Assembly: GCF_013377905.1 (NCBI RefSeq)
Contig: NZ_JABKAV010000018.1
Location: 1 to 64,000 of the forward strand
DNA: 64,000 nucleotides
Direction of reading: 5' to 3'
From: Hymenobacter terrestris
GTDB taxonomy: Bacteria > Bacteroidota > Bacteroidia > Cytophagales > Hymenobacteraceae
Shown: positions 1-8,784 of the stretch, one piece after another
How positions within the stretch are numbered: the first letter of the stretch is position 1
How the letters are laid out: each line of letters opens with the position of its first letter
Notes under the pieces: generated by a model
Database searches by the model: none
What the model was told of the DNA's origin: nothing
Seen by the model: only the letters and a program-made list of their open reading frames with translations
Translations under genes and position numbers: made by a program

Positions 1-61
1 TGTTTATACCTACCCTTACTGCCCACCACCTGACCGGCTGGGCAATATGGGCGTTGGCTAC

Positions 62-111
62 AACGCTGTACGGCCCGCTCCCTCAGCCGAGGAAGCGGGC
101 CGTACAGCGTT
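62..111. terminator. Hairpin terminator at left edge
   Basis: Two 18-nt perfect arms (62-79 and 94-111) enclose a 14-nt loop. It lies downstream of the minus-strand gene ending at 183 and may also end a gene whose body lies left of the window. No coding region can be assigned in bases 1-60. Confidence 0.5.
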
Positions 112-182
112 ACGGGTGGTCGGGGCTACTGCTTCGGACCCGACATGACTTCTACTATGTTCGCCGGTGAGAAAGCACTCAG

Positions 183-722
183 TTATACTACCCGTAAGAA
201 TATGCCTTCTAGGTAAAAAATGTTGTGAGGCTGTTCGATTTCATAGTCGGCTGCTTCTTCTCCATCTTCCTGCACATTTATATCAAAGGGTTGTTCCTCC
301 TCTTCCTCTTCCCCGAATAGGTCATCGGCTGGATAAGTGCAGGAGAGCTTTAGTGCCACGCTTGGTAATGGAATAGGGGCGCTGTCTTCGGTAGTATATT
401 CTAGCAGACAGGGCCACTCCTGAACCGTGGCCAGTGCTTCTGCTATGTCCTCTTGCAGTACCGAGGAGCGAGGGCCTGCCAGGCGCAGAAGCGAATCGAG
501 CTGCTGAAAGGGTAGGCCTAAGTGAAAGAAGTGCGTATCCCCATCGAAATCAGTAGTTGCCCAGATAGTTACGTCGTCGGAGTTGTCGAAAACGATGGCA
601 GTCAGGTGTACCTGTTCGATAAAGAAATCCGTGTCATCGGCCAGCGCATCAATCAGTCTTCTCATCTTTTTTAGGTTGGCGGAAGGAAGCAACTGGTCAA
701 TGTTGCCGGTTACTCCTTTCAA
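183..722 (-). CDS. Hypothetical acidic protein, 179 aa
   Basis: I do not recognise a family. The frame is open for 179 codons from an ATG at 722 and is acidic throughout, with a run of glutamates near residue 140 (GEEEEEEQPFD). There is no signal peptide or membrane segment. It sits 85 nt downstream of hemW on the same strand and could be co-transcribed, though a separate promoter cannot be excluded. Base composition is somewhat more AT-rich than the neighbours, which fits an accessory gene. The regular codon-like pattern and lack of a better competing frame support it as real. Function unknown. Confidence 0.6.
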   Translation of the reverse strand: MKGVTGNIDQLLPSANLKKMRRLIDALADDTDFFIEQVHLTAIVFDNSDDVTIWATTDFDGDTHFFHLGLPFQQLDSLLRLAGPRSSVLQEDIAEALATVQEWPCLLEYTTEDSAPIPLPSVALKLSCTYPADDLFGEEEEEEQPFDINVQEDGEEAADYEIEQPHNIFYLEGIFLRVV

Positions 723-807
723 AGAAATAACAAAAGAGGCAAAGCAGTGCTACTGCCCCCCAGAATGCCGGGGTAGTATTTCGTGCGTTAGTACCTGATG
801 TGCGTTA

Positions 808-1944
808 TCAGACTGCCTGAAACAACTCCAATATAATATGATCGGCCAAGAGCTTACCCGCATCAGTCAGCCGTAGCCAGCCGGCACTTAATGTTGCCAA
901 GCCGGTAGTTTGAAGCTGGGCCAAGTAAGTGGCGCGGGTGGTCAGAAGGTCTACGCTCAACTGGTCGCGCAGGCGGTTCAGGTCGCAGCCGTGAGATGTA
1001 CGTAGGCTGGTCATGAGGTATTCGTTGGCTTGGTCCAGCTGGCTGAGGACCTCTACAGTGGCTGGTACGGTACCTTCGTCGAGCACAGCAGCTACGTAGC
1101 GCGGGTTGTTGGCCAGCGTAGCGTGGCGGCTGTGGCCGTTGTATGAATGGGCGCTGGGCCCTAAACCCAGATAGGGTACCCCGGCCCAGTAAGCCGAGTT
1201 GTGGCGCGCTTCGCGGCCGAGCCGGCAGAAGTTGCTGATTTCGTACTGCTCGTAGCCGTGGCGGGCCATTTCGGTTAGCAGCATCTCAAACTGTCGCGCC
1301 ACAAACTCGTCGGGCGGCGCCAGAAATTTCCCCTTGCGCAGTTGGCGGCCGAATACGGTATCGGGTTCGATGGTGAGGGCGTAGCAGGAAAGGTGCGGTA
1401 CCTGGAGCGCAAATGCCGCTGCCATATCGATTTCCCAGATGCTGTGGTCGGACGCAGGGACTCCGTAAATCAAGTCTACCGATATGTTTTCGAAGCCGGC
1501 TTCCTGGGCCCGGCGTACGGCCTCGCCCGACTCCTGGGCCGAGTGTGCCCGGTTCATAAGACGTAGATGCGGCTCGTGGAAACTTTGTAACCCAATGCTC
1601 AGCCGGTTGACGGGCGAGGCTGCCAGCTCGCGCACTTTGGCAGCGGTCAGGTCGTCGGGGTTGGCTTCGAGCGTGATTTCTGCATCGGTGGCCACTGTAA
1701 ACCGTTTGTTGATGGCCGTAAGCAGCTGGTCCAGCTCCGCCGCCGAAAGCAGGGAGGGGGTGCCGCCACCGAAGTAAATTGTTTCAATGGTTGCTCCCGG
1801 TTCCAGGTAAGCGGCCCGCAAGTCCATCTCAGCTACCAGCGCATCTACCAGACGACTCTTCAAGCCCATGCTGGTGCTGAAGTGGAAGTCGCAGTAGTGG
1901 CAGGCCTGCTTGCAGAAGGGAATATGGAGGTAGATGCCGGACAA
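808..1944 (-). CDS. hemW: HemW-like radical SAM protein (heme chaperone)
   Basis: Radical SAM protein of the HemN/HemW group. The N-terminus carries the cluster motif CxxxCxxC (CKQACHYCDF) preceded by the family start IYLHIPF, followed by YFGGGTPS and the GLQSF segment. HemW proteins are heme-binding chaperones rather than true coproporphyrinogen oxidases; the length of about 380 aa fits HemW. The family normally begins a few residues before IYLHIPF, so I prefer the TTG at 1944. An in-frame ATG at 2001 would add 19 residues with no family counterpart. The gene diverges from the outer-membrane protein gene at 2129. A minus-strand TACATTTG at 2133-2126 is a candidate -7 element. Confidence 0.88.
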   Translation of the reverse strand: MSGIYLHIPFCKQACHYCDFHFSTSMGLKSRLVDALVAEMDLRAAYLEPGATIETIYFGGGTPSLLSAAELDQLLTAINKRFTVATDAEITLEANPDDLTAAKVRELAASPVNRLSIGLQSFHEPHLRLMNRAHSAQESGEAVRRAQEAGFENISVDLIYGVPASDHSIWEIDMAAAFALQVPHLSCYALTIEPDTVFGRQLRKGKFLAPPDEFVARQFEMLLTEMARHGYEQYEISNFCRLGREARHNSAYWAGVPYLGLGPSAHSYNGHSRHATLANNPRYVAAVLDEGTVPATVEVLSQLDQANEYLMTSLRTSHGCDLNRLRDQLSVDLLTTRATYLAQLQTTGLATLSAGWLRLTDAGKLLADHIILELFQAV

Positions 1945-2082
1945 TGGGAGGAGACGGAAGGCTGCTGAAAAATGCACGAAACGGGCCTGTCGAGGCTCCA
2001 CCCCGGTCGTATCACTCGTTATGCGGAGCCGCTCTGTAAGGCGGTGCCAACGATGGCAGAGGAGGTTCCGCTACCCAAAAAG

Positions 2083-2090
2083 TATCTTCG
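2083..2090 (+). promoter_or_regulatory. Candidate -7 element TATCTTCG
   Basis: One mismatch to the Bacteroidetes -7 consensus TAnnTTTG, 39 nt before the ATG of the outer-membrane protein gene. No clear -33 TTG is visible at the right spacing, so this is a weak call. Confidence 0.3.
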
Positions 2091-2128
2091 GGAAATTAAA
2101 CGTCGCGGTTCGCGTTGCACTGGCACAA

Positions 2129-3997
2129 ATGTACGTCCGCATCCTTGCTTTCTGGTATTTGCTGCTGAGCGCGGTCGGGTGGGCGGCGGCCCAGGGCAGC
2201 ACGCCCCTGAACCCGGCTGCCCCGCCAGTTTCGGCTGTGCCCGCTATACCCCTACTACCCGATTCGGCCGGCAAGGCTGCACCCGCCCCGCTGCGCCCGG
2301 TGCGCCCAGTAATATTGCGCCTCGAAATAGAAGCCGCTGACGAGGGCCTATTACGTTCCTATCGTTACCGTCGGCAGTTGCCCGACTCGCTGGCGGCTCT
2401 GCGCGAGGTGCGTGCACTGGTGCTGGCTCTGCAGGCCGATGCCTACCTGACGGCCTCGGCTGATGAGCTGCGTTGGGGTGCCGCTGATACGCTACGTGTG
2501 CGCCTGTACGTGGGCGAGCAATTCCGATGGGCCCGGCTGCGCAACGGCAACCTCGGCGACGCACTGCTTGAGCGGGCCGGTTTCCGCGAAAAACTCTACC
2601 AGCAACAACCGTTGCGGCCCCAGGAATGGGTGAAATTCCAAGAGAATGTGCTTCATGAGGCTGAAAATCAAGGCTTCCCCTTTGCCACCGTCGGGCTCGA
2701 TTCGCTGGCTCTACGTGGCTCCGATATTGAAGGTCGGGTAGTGCTGCGCCGGGGGCCGGCTATTCTATTCGATTCTATCCAGATTATTGGTCAGACCAAA
2801 ACTAAGGCGCGCTTCCTGAGCAAATACCTGCAGATTGAGCCCGGCGAGCCGTTCAGCCAGCAGAGGCTGCTGGAAGCCGACCGCCGCCTGCGCCAGCTGC
2901 CGTATCTGCAGGTGAAGGCCGCGCCCGAAGTACGCTTTGCAAGAGGGCGGGCGCGCATATATTTTCTGCTCGATGACCGCACGGCTAACCAGTTTGATGC
3001 CATTGTGGGCGTGCTACCCAACCCCAGCCCGGGTCTGGGCCAGAAAAAGGTGCAGATAACCGGCGACGTAACCCTGAACCTGCGCAATATTGGGGGCGGA
3101 GGTAAGGGTATAGGTGTGCAGTGGCGCAAGCTCGATGCTACTTCCCAATTGCTCGACGCCCAGTACCTGCATCCCACCTTTTTTGGCACTCCGCTGGAAG
3201 TCAGTGCCTCCTTCAATTTGATCAAGCAGGGCGAATTGTTCCTGACGACCAAGCCACGGGTGCAGGTGGCCTATCCTACGGCCCAGGCTGGCCGGCTGGC
3301 CGTGTTTTTCGAGCAACGCAACTCCCGTCTGCTCAACCAGGATTCAACCCTGCAGCAGGCAAACCGTCTGCCCGACAACATCGACTCGCGCTTTGGCTCC
3401 TACGGCCTCGACTACACCTGGAATACGCTCGACGACCCGTATTTCCCACGCCGGGGGCTGCTGCTAAGCGGCCAAGCCGCCATCGGCACCAAGCGCCTCA
3501 GTCCTAACTCCGATGTGAAGCCCGAGCTCTACGACGGTTTGGCCCTGCGCACCCGCCAAGTGAGCCTGGGCCTGCGGGCCGAGCGCTACTTCCGTATTGG
3601 GCGGGCTGGGGTGCTGCTCACGCGGCTGCGAGGCGAGGCCTTGCTCAACGACCGGCTGTTTCTCAACGACCTGTTCCGACTGGGCGGGCTGGCGACGCTC
3701 CGTGGTTTCAACGAGCTGAATTTCTACGCCAGCCAATATGCAGTCGGCACGGCCGAGTTTCGCCAGTTCACTGGCCCCGATACCTACCTGTTCGTGTTTG
3801 CCGACCAGGCCTACCTGCGCCGCGACCTGCCTAACGACCCGTTTCCGCGCGACACGCCCACCGGACTGGGGGCGGGCCTGAGCTTTCGCACAGGCGCGGG
3901 CCAGTTCCAGTTCGTGTATGCCCTGGGCCGCAGCGAGCAGCAGCGTTTCGGGTTGGGCTCGGGCAAAATCCACTTCGGAATTACCAGCCGGTTTTAG
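2129..3997 (+). CDS. TamA/BamA-like outer-membrane protein (POTRA + beta-barrel)
   Basis: 622-aa outer-membrane protein of the Omp85/surface-antigen type. The ATG at 2129 gives a good signal peptide (MYVRILAFWYLLLSAVGWAAAQ region, cleavage after AAAQ); the frame is open further upstream, but only this start yields a signal sequence. The first half resembles POTRA repeats, with a clear one around ILFDSIQIIGQTKTK and LRQLPYLQVKAAPEV. The second half is a barrel ending in the phenylalanine-terminated strand ITSRF. Motifs such as DDPYFPRRG and LGGLATLRGFNE are typical of the barrel. Likely role: outer-membrane protein or lipid assembly or secretion. It is not the main BamA, being too short. Followed by a strong bidirectional terminator. 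Confidence 0.85.
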   Translation: MYVRILAFWYLLLSAVGWAAAQGSTPLNPAAPPVSAVPAIPLLPDSAGKAAPAPLRPVRPVILRLEIEAADEGLLRSYRYRRQLPDSLAALREVRALVLALQADAYLTASADELRWGAADTLRVRLYVGEQFRWARLRNGNLGDALLERAGFREKLYQQQPLRPQEWVKFQENVLHEAENQGFPFATVGLDSLALRGSDIEGRVVLRRGPAILFDSIQIIGQTKTKARFLSKYLQIEPGEPFSQQRLLEADRRLRQLPYLQVKAAPEVRFARGRARIYFLLDDRTANQFDAIVGVLPNPSPGLGQKKVQITGDVTLNLRNIGGGGKGIGVQWRKLDATSQLLDAQYLHPTFFGTPLEVSASFNLIKQGELFLTTKPRVQVAYPTAQAGRLAVFFEQRNSRLLNQDSTLQQANRLPDNIDSRFGSYGLDYTWNTLDDPYFPRRGLLLSGQAAIGTKRLSPNSDVKPELYDGLALRTRQVSLGLRAERYFRIGRAGVLLTRLRGEALLNDRLFLNDLFRLGGLATLRGFNELNFYASQYAVGTAEFRQFTGPDTYLFVFADQAYLRRDLPNDPFPRDTPTGLGAGLSFRTGAGQFQFVYALGRSEQQRFGLGSGKIHFGITSRF

Positions 3998-4053
3998 TCT
4001 TCATAGAAAGAGCGGCCACCTAGGGTAGGAGGGCCGCTCTTTCTATGAAGACT
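3996..4053. terminator. Bidirectional terminator
   Basis: 22-nt perfect inverted arms (3996-4017, 4032-4053) lie between two convergent genes, overlapping the stop of the plus-strand barrel gene. AGAAAGAGCGGCC pairs with GGCCGCTCTTTCT. Confidence 0.85.
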
Positions 4054-4061
4054 CAAGAAAG

Positions 4062-5219
4062 CTATTTCAGTGCTTTCTTGAGTTCGTTGGCAGCCAATTC
4101 TTCGGCCTCGCGGGCTTGAGGTACCACGGCCCCCATTCCGAAGAACTCGTGCGTGACGTTGGGGTAGAGCTGGTAGGTAACGGGCACCCCGGCATTTTTT
4201 AGGTTATCGGCCAGCGTTTTGCCCTCGCTCATCAAGGGGTCGATACCAGCACCAATGATGGTAGCGGGCGGTAGGTTTTTTAGATTGGCGTTTACCAGAT
4301 CAATCATAGGATTCTTGCCATCGGCAGGGCTACGCAGGTAGTATTTGAAGAACCAACCCATGAAGTCCTTGTAGAGCGGCTTGGCCTTGGTATATTCCTG
4401 GTAAGAGGGCGTGTTCATATCGTAGCCCGCAATTGGGAAGACGAGCAATTGGTGTTTAGGAGCTTGTATGCCTTTGTCGCGGGCCATCATGCTCACGGCG
4501 GCGGCAAGGTTGCCGCCGGCACTCTCGCCAGCTACCGCCACGCGCATCGGGTCGCCGTTAAAAGAGCCGGCATTTTTCAGCACCCATTGATAAGCGGTGA
4601 ATGAATCATTGTGGGCAGTTGGAAATTTATGCTCGGGGGCTTGGCGGTAGGCTACCGAAGCCACAATAGCGCCGGTTTTAGCCGCCAGGGCGCGAGCCGA
4701 AGCATCGTAGGTATCGAGGTTGGCAATTACCCAGCCACCGCCGTGGTAATACACCACCACGGGCAGGGGGCCAGTGGTGCCGGCTGGCGTATAGAGGCGC
4801 ACTTTCAGGCCTGGCTCCACCATTTTGCTCATCGTATCCACGTTGGCGTAAGGTGCCGGGATATTATATTTCTGCATTACGGCCATCAGGGCCTCCCTAA
4901 ATGAAGGAGCCTTACGGACTTCGGCGGGCGTGAGCTTATGGGGCGGGGTGGAAGCGCTGAGGCTGTCGAGCTTTTCGATAACAGCCAGCATTTCCGGAGC
5001 AATGTTGGGTGCCCAGGCCGGGGCCGGGCCGGTAGGCGTAATGTTGGCAGTTCCGTCGCTGCTGGCTGCGGGTGTATTATCGGTAACGGCCCCTGCGTCA
5101 CTTTCTGCGCTAGCGGTGGTCGTTTCAGCGGTTTGGTTAGGACCACAGGCGGTCAGGCTTAGGCTGGCAAGCAAGATGGGGGCCAGCCAGAGCCGGTGCG
5201 AATAAAGCGAGTTCTTCAT
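4062..5219 (-). CDS. Lipoprotein alpha/beta-hydrolase, HSL-family esterase
   Basis: 385-aa esterase/lipase of the hormone-sensitive lipase family. The oxyanion-hole motif HGGGW lies near residue 159 and the nucleophile elbow GESAGG places the serine near 233. Candidate acid Asp is near 327 (GIDPLM) and His near 357 (VTHEFF). The ATG at 5219 gives a lipoprotein signal with lipobox LSLTAC (Cys25), so the enzyme is probably membrane-anchored in the envelope. A Thr/Ala/Ser-rich linker of about 50 residues follows the cysteine. An upstream in-frame ATG at 5237 would add six residues. Substrate unknown; short-chain esters are typical of the family. Confidence 0.88.
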   Translation of the reverse strand: MKNSLYSHRLWLAPILLASLSLTACGPNQTAETTTASAESDAGAVTDNTPAASSDGTANITPTGPAPAWAPNIAPEMLAVIEKLDSLSASTPPHKLTPAEVRKAPSFREALMAVMQKYNIPAPYANVDTMSKMVEPGLKVRLYTPAGTTGPLPVVVYYHGGGWVIANLDTYDASARALAAKTGAIVASVAYRQAPEHKFPTAHNDSFTAYQWVLKNAGSFNGDPMRVAVAGESAGGNLAAAVSMMARDKGIQAPKHQLLVFPIAGYDMNTPSYQEYTKAKPLYKDFMGWFFKYYLRSPADGKNPMIDLVNANLKNLPPATIIGAGIDPLMSEGKTLADNLKNAGVPVTYQLYPNVTHEFFGMGAVVPQAREAEELAANELKKALK

Positions 5220-5431
5220 CATACAGAGCGTCATCAATAAGAAAGAATGAATTTGGATTGGTGTCGTTTGGTACGTAATCCTTATTTAATTGGAGCGAAT
5301 GTGACTGAATTGTGTACACCGCTGAAACGATACTGGTACTACGCAATAACTTTATGGCTGATAATCAACCGACAGGAGCCATTTCTGCGTTATTTAGGCC
5401 TGTTACTGGTAGGTTTCCGAAAAAACCCTGC

Positions 5432-5439
5432 TACATTTG
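5432..5439 (+). promoter_or_regulatory. -7 promoter element TACATTTG for initiator tRNA
   Basis: Exact TAnnTTTG match 14 nt before the 5' end of the tRNA. The expected -33 TTG is not clear. Confidence 0.5.
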
Positions 5440-5452
5440 TATTACCAAACAG

Positions 5453-5525
<73 letters not shown>

Positions 5526-5529
5526 CCTA

Positions 5530-5566
5530 AAAGGGCGTTTCCATACCGGAAACGCCCTTTTCTTTT
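5530..5566 (+). terminator. Terminator of initiator tRNA
   Basis: AAAGGGCGTTTCC and GGAAACGCCCTTT arms with a five-base loop and T-rich tail, directly after the tRNA. Confidence 0.85.
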
Positions 5567-5651
5567 GTTCAGAGCAGCAGTTAGTATGCTATAAGATGGC
5601 CGGCTCAGCAGGACGGTCCGAACAGCTTCCCCGACTGGTGAGGTATTCCAG

Positions 5652-5694
5652 AAATGCAACAGGCCGCAACTGTAAGTTGCGGCCTGTTGCATTT
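5652..5694. terminator. Hairpin terminator, 20-bp arms
   Basis: Perfect 20-nt arms (5652-5671, 5675-5694) with a GTA loop. It lies just after the minus-strand GAF gene and probably ends it. Confidence 0.8.
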
Positions 5695-5710
5695 TGGTAG
5701 TGGATATACT

Positions 5711-6193
5711 TTAAAACCAGACGGCAACCAATTGTGCCAGCTGCTCCAGGTAAAGCTGATCGGTGGTATCGAAGTCGTTGAGCTGGTCGCTGTCAACGTC
5801 GAGGACGGCTACTACGTGGCCATTCTGGATGATGGGTACCACGATTTCGGACTTTGAGGCGGAGCTACAGGCAATGTGGCCGGGGAACTGCTCCACATCG
5901 GGGACGAGCAGGGTAGTGGCCTGGGCCCAGCTGCTGCCGCACACGCCTTTGCCGTGTCGGATGCGGGTGCAGGCAATGGGCCCCTGGAACGGGCCGAGTA
6001 CCAACTCATCATCTTTCACCAGATAGAAGCCTACCCAGAAGAAGCCGAATGCTTGTTGCAGGGCCGCGGCGGTGTTGGCCAGGTTGGCTATCAGGTCGGG
6101 TTCGCCGGTGGTGAGGGCCGTGAGTTGGGGCAGCAGCTGGCGGTATTGGTCGGCTTTGCTGAGGGTGGTATCGAGCAGGAGTTCTTCGGCCAT
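5711..6193 (-). CDS. Free methionine-(R)-sulfoxide reductase (GAF domain)
   Basis: 160-aa single GAF-domain protein. It carries the three conserved cysteines of fRMsr enzymes: Cys75 (IACTRI), Cys85 (GKGVCG) and Cys109 (HIACSSAS), in the usual family spacing. These proteins reduce free methionine-R-sulfoxide in the cytoplasm with thioredoxin. The ATG at 6193 matches the family length; a longer frame to 6244 would add 17 hydrophobic residues absent from the family. A minus-strand TACCTTTG at 6268-6261 supports transcription start shortly upstream of 6193. The gene stands alone with its own terminator. Confidence 0.92.
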   Translation of the reverse strand: MAEELLLDTTLSKADQYRQLLPQLTALTTGEPDLIANLANTAAALQQAFGFFWVGFYLVKDDELVLGPFQGPIACTRIRHGKGVCGSSWAQATTLLVPDVEQFPGHIACSSASKSEIVVPIIQNGHVVAVLDVDSDQLNDFDTTDQLYLEQLAQLVAVWF

Positions 6194-6260
6194 AAGGAGG
6201 AAAACGGAAAATAACAGGTAGCAGGCATGGGGGTAGCCGCGCACCGGGCTAGTGCCGCCG

Positions 6261-6268
6261 CAAAGGTA
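6261..6268 (-). promoter_or_regulatory. -7 element TACCTTTG for the fRMsr gene
   Basis: Exact TAnnTTTG on the minus strand, 68 nt upstream of the ATG at 6193. Confidence 0.5.
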
Positions 6269-6496
6269 AGGTATGCTTCCCCCAGGCTACACTTGATTTC
6301 GGGAGTTGCTACAAAATGTGGGCTTAAAAATGGAAATTAGCCTAACTGTAACAGGTGGCGGGCCGTTTGTGCCCATGCCTCGCCAATAATTTACGGCGCA
6401 GCGCCACCGGGCCCATACTAGCTGTGCTAGCATTGGGGCCGGTACGCCCTGCTTTACCAAGTTCTCGCTCTCCTCACCATCCAAACCCACTTTTGC

Positions 6497-7039
6497 ATGC
6501 GTAAAGTTGTACTCTACATTGCGACCAGCCTCGACGGTTACATTGCCTCACCCGACGGCTCGGTGGAGTGGCTGCCCACGGCCGGCCAGGATTATGGCTA
6601 TGCCGAATTTCTGGCCAGCGCCGATACGACGTTACTAGGCCGTGCCACCTACGAGCAGGTGCTCGACTCGGGCCCCTGGCCTTATTCCGGGTTCACCAAT
6701 TACGTGTTCACCAATTACGTGTTCAGCCGCAAGCCTCCGGTCCTGACGCCCCACGCGTCGGTGCAGTTCGTTAGCGACGAGCCGGTAGCGTTTGTGCAGG
6801 CATTGCGCCAACAGCCTGGCCGTACCATCTGGTTGATTGGAGGGAGCACCCTGGCCTCACCGCTGCTCACGGCCGGATTGGTCGATGAACTGATGCTGCT
6901 GGTGGTGCCCCGCGTGCTGGGGTCGGGTATCCCGCTCTGGCGCCACCAGGCGCAGCCGCAGACGCTGCAGATGCTGCGCACCCAAACATGGCCTGATGGC
7001 ACCGTGCTGCTGCACTATCAGCTGCCCAAAAAAGAGTAA
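6497..7039 (+). CDS. Dihydrofolate reductase family protein (RibD C-terminal domain)
   Basis: 180-aa protein of the RibD_C/DHFR superfamily. The N-terminus MRKVVLYIATSLDGYIA is the family signature, with WLIGGSTLASPLL for nucleotide binding and LMLLVVPRVLGSGIPLW near the end. Such stand-alone proteins are common in Bacteroidetes and are NAD(P)H-dependent reductases of unproven substrate. The sequence contains an exact 15-bp tandem duplication (6691-6705 and 6706-6720) that repeats FTNYV in frame just before the conserved SRK, so this copy has five extra residues. Followed by a short hairpin terminator. Confidence 0.87.
   Translation: MRKVVLYIATSLDGYIASPDGSVEWLPTAGQDYGYAEFLASADTTLLGRATYEQVLDSGPWPYSGFTNYVFTNYVFSRKPPVLTPHASVQFVSDEPVAFVQALRQQPGRTIWLIGGSTLASPLLTAGLVDELMLLVVPRVLGSGIPLWRHQAQPQTLQMLRTQTWPDGTVLLHYQLPKKE
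6691..6720 (+). repeat. 15-bp in-frame tandem duplication
   Basis: GTTCACCAATTACGT occurs twice head to tail inside the RibD-like gene, followed by five bases of a third copy. Confidence 0.95.
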
Positions 7040-7062
7040 CTTCACCTTAACCCGATAAACGG

Positions 7063-7098
7063 AAAAACCGGCTAGCTTCACGGCTCCAGCCGGTTTTT
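7063..7098 (+). terminator. Hairpin terminator
   Basis: AAAAACCGGCT and AGCCGGTTTTT arms around a 14-nt loop, 24 nt after the RibD-like gene and ending just before the next start. Confidence 0.75.
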
Positions 7099-7105
7099 CG
7101 TTTCT

Positions 7106-8035
7106 ATGCTCTTCCGATTTCTCTGCCTACTCGCCGCCTCCGCCTTGGCCCACCCGCTCCAAGCGCAACGCGTCCTCACTGGCACCGTGCAGGATGGGCA
7201 GAGGGCTGCGGTGCCCTTTGCCGTGCTGGAACTGTCGGCCCAGAAACTGGGCGTGCAGGCCGATGACGAAGGCCACTTCTCCCTGCCACTGCCCGCCGGC
7301 CTCACGCCCACTGATTCGCTGACCATTTCAGCCTTGGGCTATGCCCGGCGGCGCGTACCGGTGCCCGCCGGGGCTACCGCCACGTTGCAGCTGGCCGCGT
7401 TGCCTGTGCCCTTGAACGAGGTGGTCGTGCGGCCGGGCGTGGCGCAGTGGGTGGGGTCTGAGGGTGAGTTGAAAAAGCGAGGAGGAGGTTTTGGCCAGAA
7501 CAGGCTTTCGCAGGAAGTAAATACGGGCTGGCAAATAGCTCGACTCTGCCAGCCACCGACCAATGGCTACCTGACGGCCGTGCGCTTCTTCGTGAATCCC
7601 AGCTATAACTGTGGCAAGACGGGGTTACGTGCCCCTTTCCGGGTGCGCGTGTATGCAGCTGACGGGCCTGACAACGCGCCGGGCAGCGACTTGCTACCTG
7701 TTTCCGTGTTGGCAGCGGCCGACAACAGAGGATGGGTTTCTGTGGATTTGAGCCGCTACGAAATAATATTTCCGCTGCAGGGAGTGTACGTGGCAATGGA
7801 ATGGGTCCATACTTCCGACGAATTTCTCTGCTCTTACACCTCCACCAGTCTTGAAACTCAACAGAAGACGCAGTCATTCTCCTACGGTCAATCATTGGCA
7901 GCAACCCAGTTGCCGGAAACAGTTGCTCAGACCTGGTATTACACCTTTAAATACGGCTGGCTGAAATTCAGTAGCCGCAACAGTGGCCAGAATGAGGTTC
8001 CCGATGCCGCCATTCAGGCACAGTTCCAACCCTAA
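7106..8035 (+). CDS. Secreted carboxypeptidase-like regulatory domain protein
   Basis: 309-aa exported protein. A signal peptide (MLFRFLCLLAASALAHPLQAQ) precedes a CarboxypepD_reg-like beta-sandwich at about residues 24-105 (LTGTVQDG, DDEGHFSL, TISALGYARRRVPV). A second domain of about 190 residues follows with a run of aromatic and small residues; I do not recognise it. It contains two cysteines close together around ARLCQPPT and YNCGKTG. No TonB-dependent barrel follows, so this is not a truncated receptor. Probably periplasmic or surface-exposed; function unknown. It is a single-gene unit with hairpins on both sides. Confidence 0.8.
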   Translation: MLFRFLCLLAASALAHPLQAQRVLTGTVQDGQRAAVPFAVLELSAQKLGVQADDEGHFSLPLPAGLTPTDSLTISALGYARRRVPVPAGATATLQLAALPVPLNEVVVRPGVAQWVGSEGELKKRGGGFGQNRLSQEVNTGWQIARLCQPPTNGYLTAVRFFVNPSYNCGKTGLRAPFRVRVYAADGPDNAPGSDLLPVSVLAAADNRGWVSVDLSRYEIIFPLQGVYVAMEWVHTSDEFLCSYTSTSLETQQKTQSFSYGQSLAATQLPETVAQTWYYTFKYGWLKFSSRNSGQNEVPDAAIQAQFQP

Positions 8036-8041
8036 CCCTTA

Positions 8042-8086
8042 AAACAGCAGTGGCGGCCTCCGAATAGGGAGCCGCCACTGCTGTTT
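8042..8086. terminator. Bidirectional terminator
   Basis: 16-nt perfect arms (8042-8057, 8071-8086), AAACAGCAGTGGCGGC and its complement, between convergent genes. Confidence 0.85.
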
Positions 8087-8103
8087 AATGCACCACCAAT
8101 TGC

Positions 8104-8784
8104 CTAAAAAAGGCTTGGCGGTGGGGTTTTAAGCTGGGCTATAACAGTCTGGCCACCCTTTACTTTCTCGCCAATCTGCACCTTTACTTCGGTGTCGATG
8201 GGCACGAAGATGTCGACCCGCGAGCCGAACTTGATGAAGCCGAACTCCTCGCCTTGGCTTACCTCGTCGCCCTCGTTCACATACCACACAATGCGGCGGG
8301 CCATGGCGCCGGCAATTTGCCGGAACAGCACCAGTGGGCCGGCTTCCGACTCGACTACTACCGTGGTACGCTCGTTTTTAGTGCTGCTTTTGGGGTGCCA
8401 GGCTACCAGGTAGTTGCCGGGGTGGTACTTGAAGTAGCGCACGATGCCCGAAATCGGGTTGCGGGTGATATGCACGTTGATCGGCGACATGAAGATGCTG
8501 ATCTGCATACGCATATCGTCGAAATACTCGGGCTCCTGCACGTTCTCAATCACCACCACCTTGCCGTCGGCGGGGGCGATAATCAGGTCTTCGTGGGTGA
8601 AGAGGCGGCGGGCCGGGCTGCGGAAAAACTGCAGCAAAATCAGGAACATGATAACCGAAATGCCGGCGAAAACCTTGTTGAAACCGCCGTTTTCAGCGTT
8701 GTAGCGGAACAGCAGCAGGTTCACGGCCAGCAGGGCCAGCAGCGTAAAAAACAGAATCCGTCGTCCTTCCTTGTGGATTTTCAT
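8104..8784 (-). CDS. psd: Phosphatidylserine decarboxylase
   Basis: 226-aa PSD of the short (archaetidylserine-type) class, which makes phosphatidylethanolamine at the inner membrane. Two hydrophobic segments occur at the N-terminus (about residues 9-27 and 38-53). PADGKVV near residue 71 and the cleavage site FGSR near 186-189 (Ser188 would become the pyruvoyl group) are diagnostic. In many Bacteroidetes psd directly follows cdsA; here a glutamate dehydrogenase lies between them. A minus-strand TATCTTTG at 8946-8939 suggests its own promoter with a leader of about 150 nt. Confidence 0.93.
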   Translation of the reverse strand: MKIHKEGRRILFFTLLALLAVNLLLFRYNAENGGFNKVFAGISVIMFLILLQFFRSPARRLFTHEDLIIAPADGKVVVIENVQEPEYFDDMRMQISIFMSPINVHITRNPISGIVRYFKYHPGNYLVAWHPKSSTKNERTTVVVESEAGPLVLFRQIAGAMARRIVWYVNEGDEVSQGEEFGFIKFGSRVDIFVPIDTEVKVQIGEKVKGGQTVIAQLKTPPPSLF

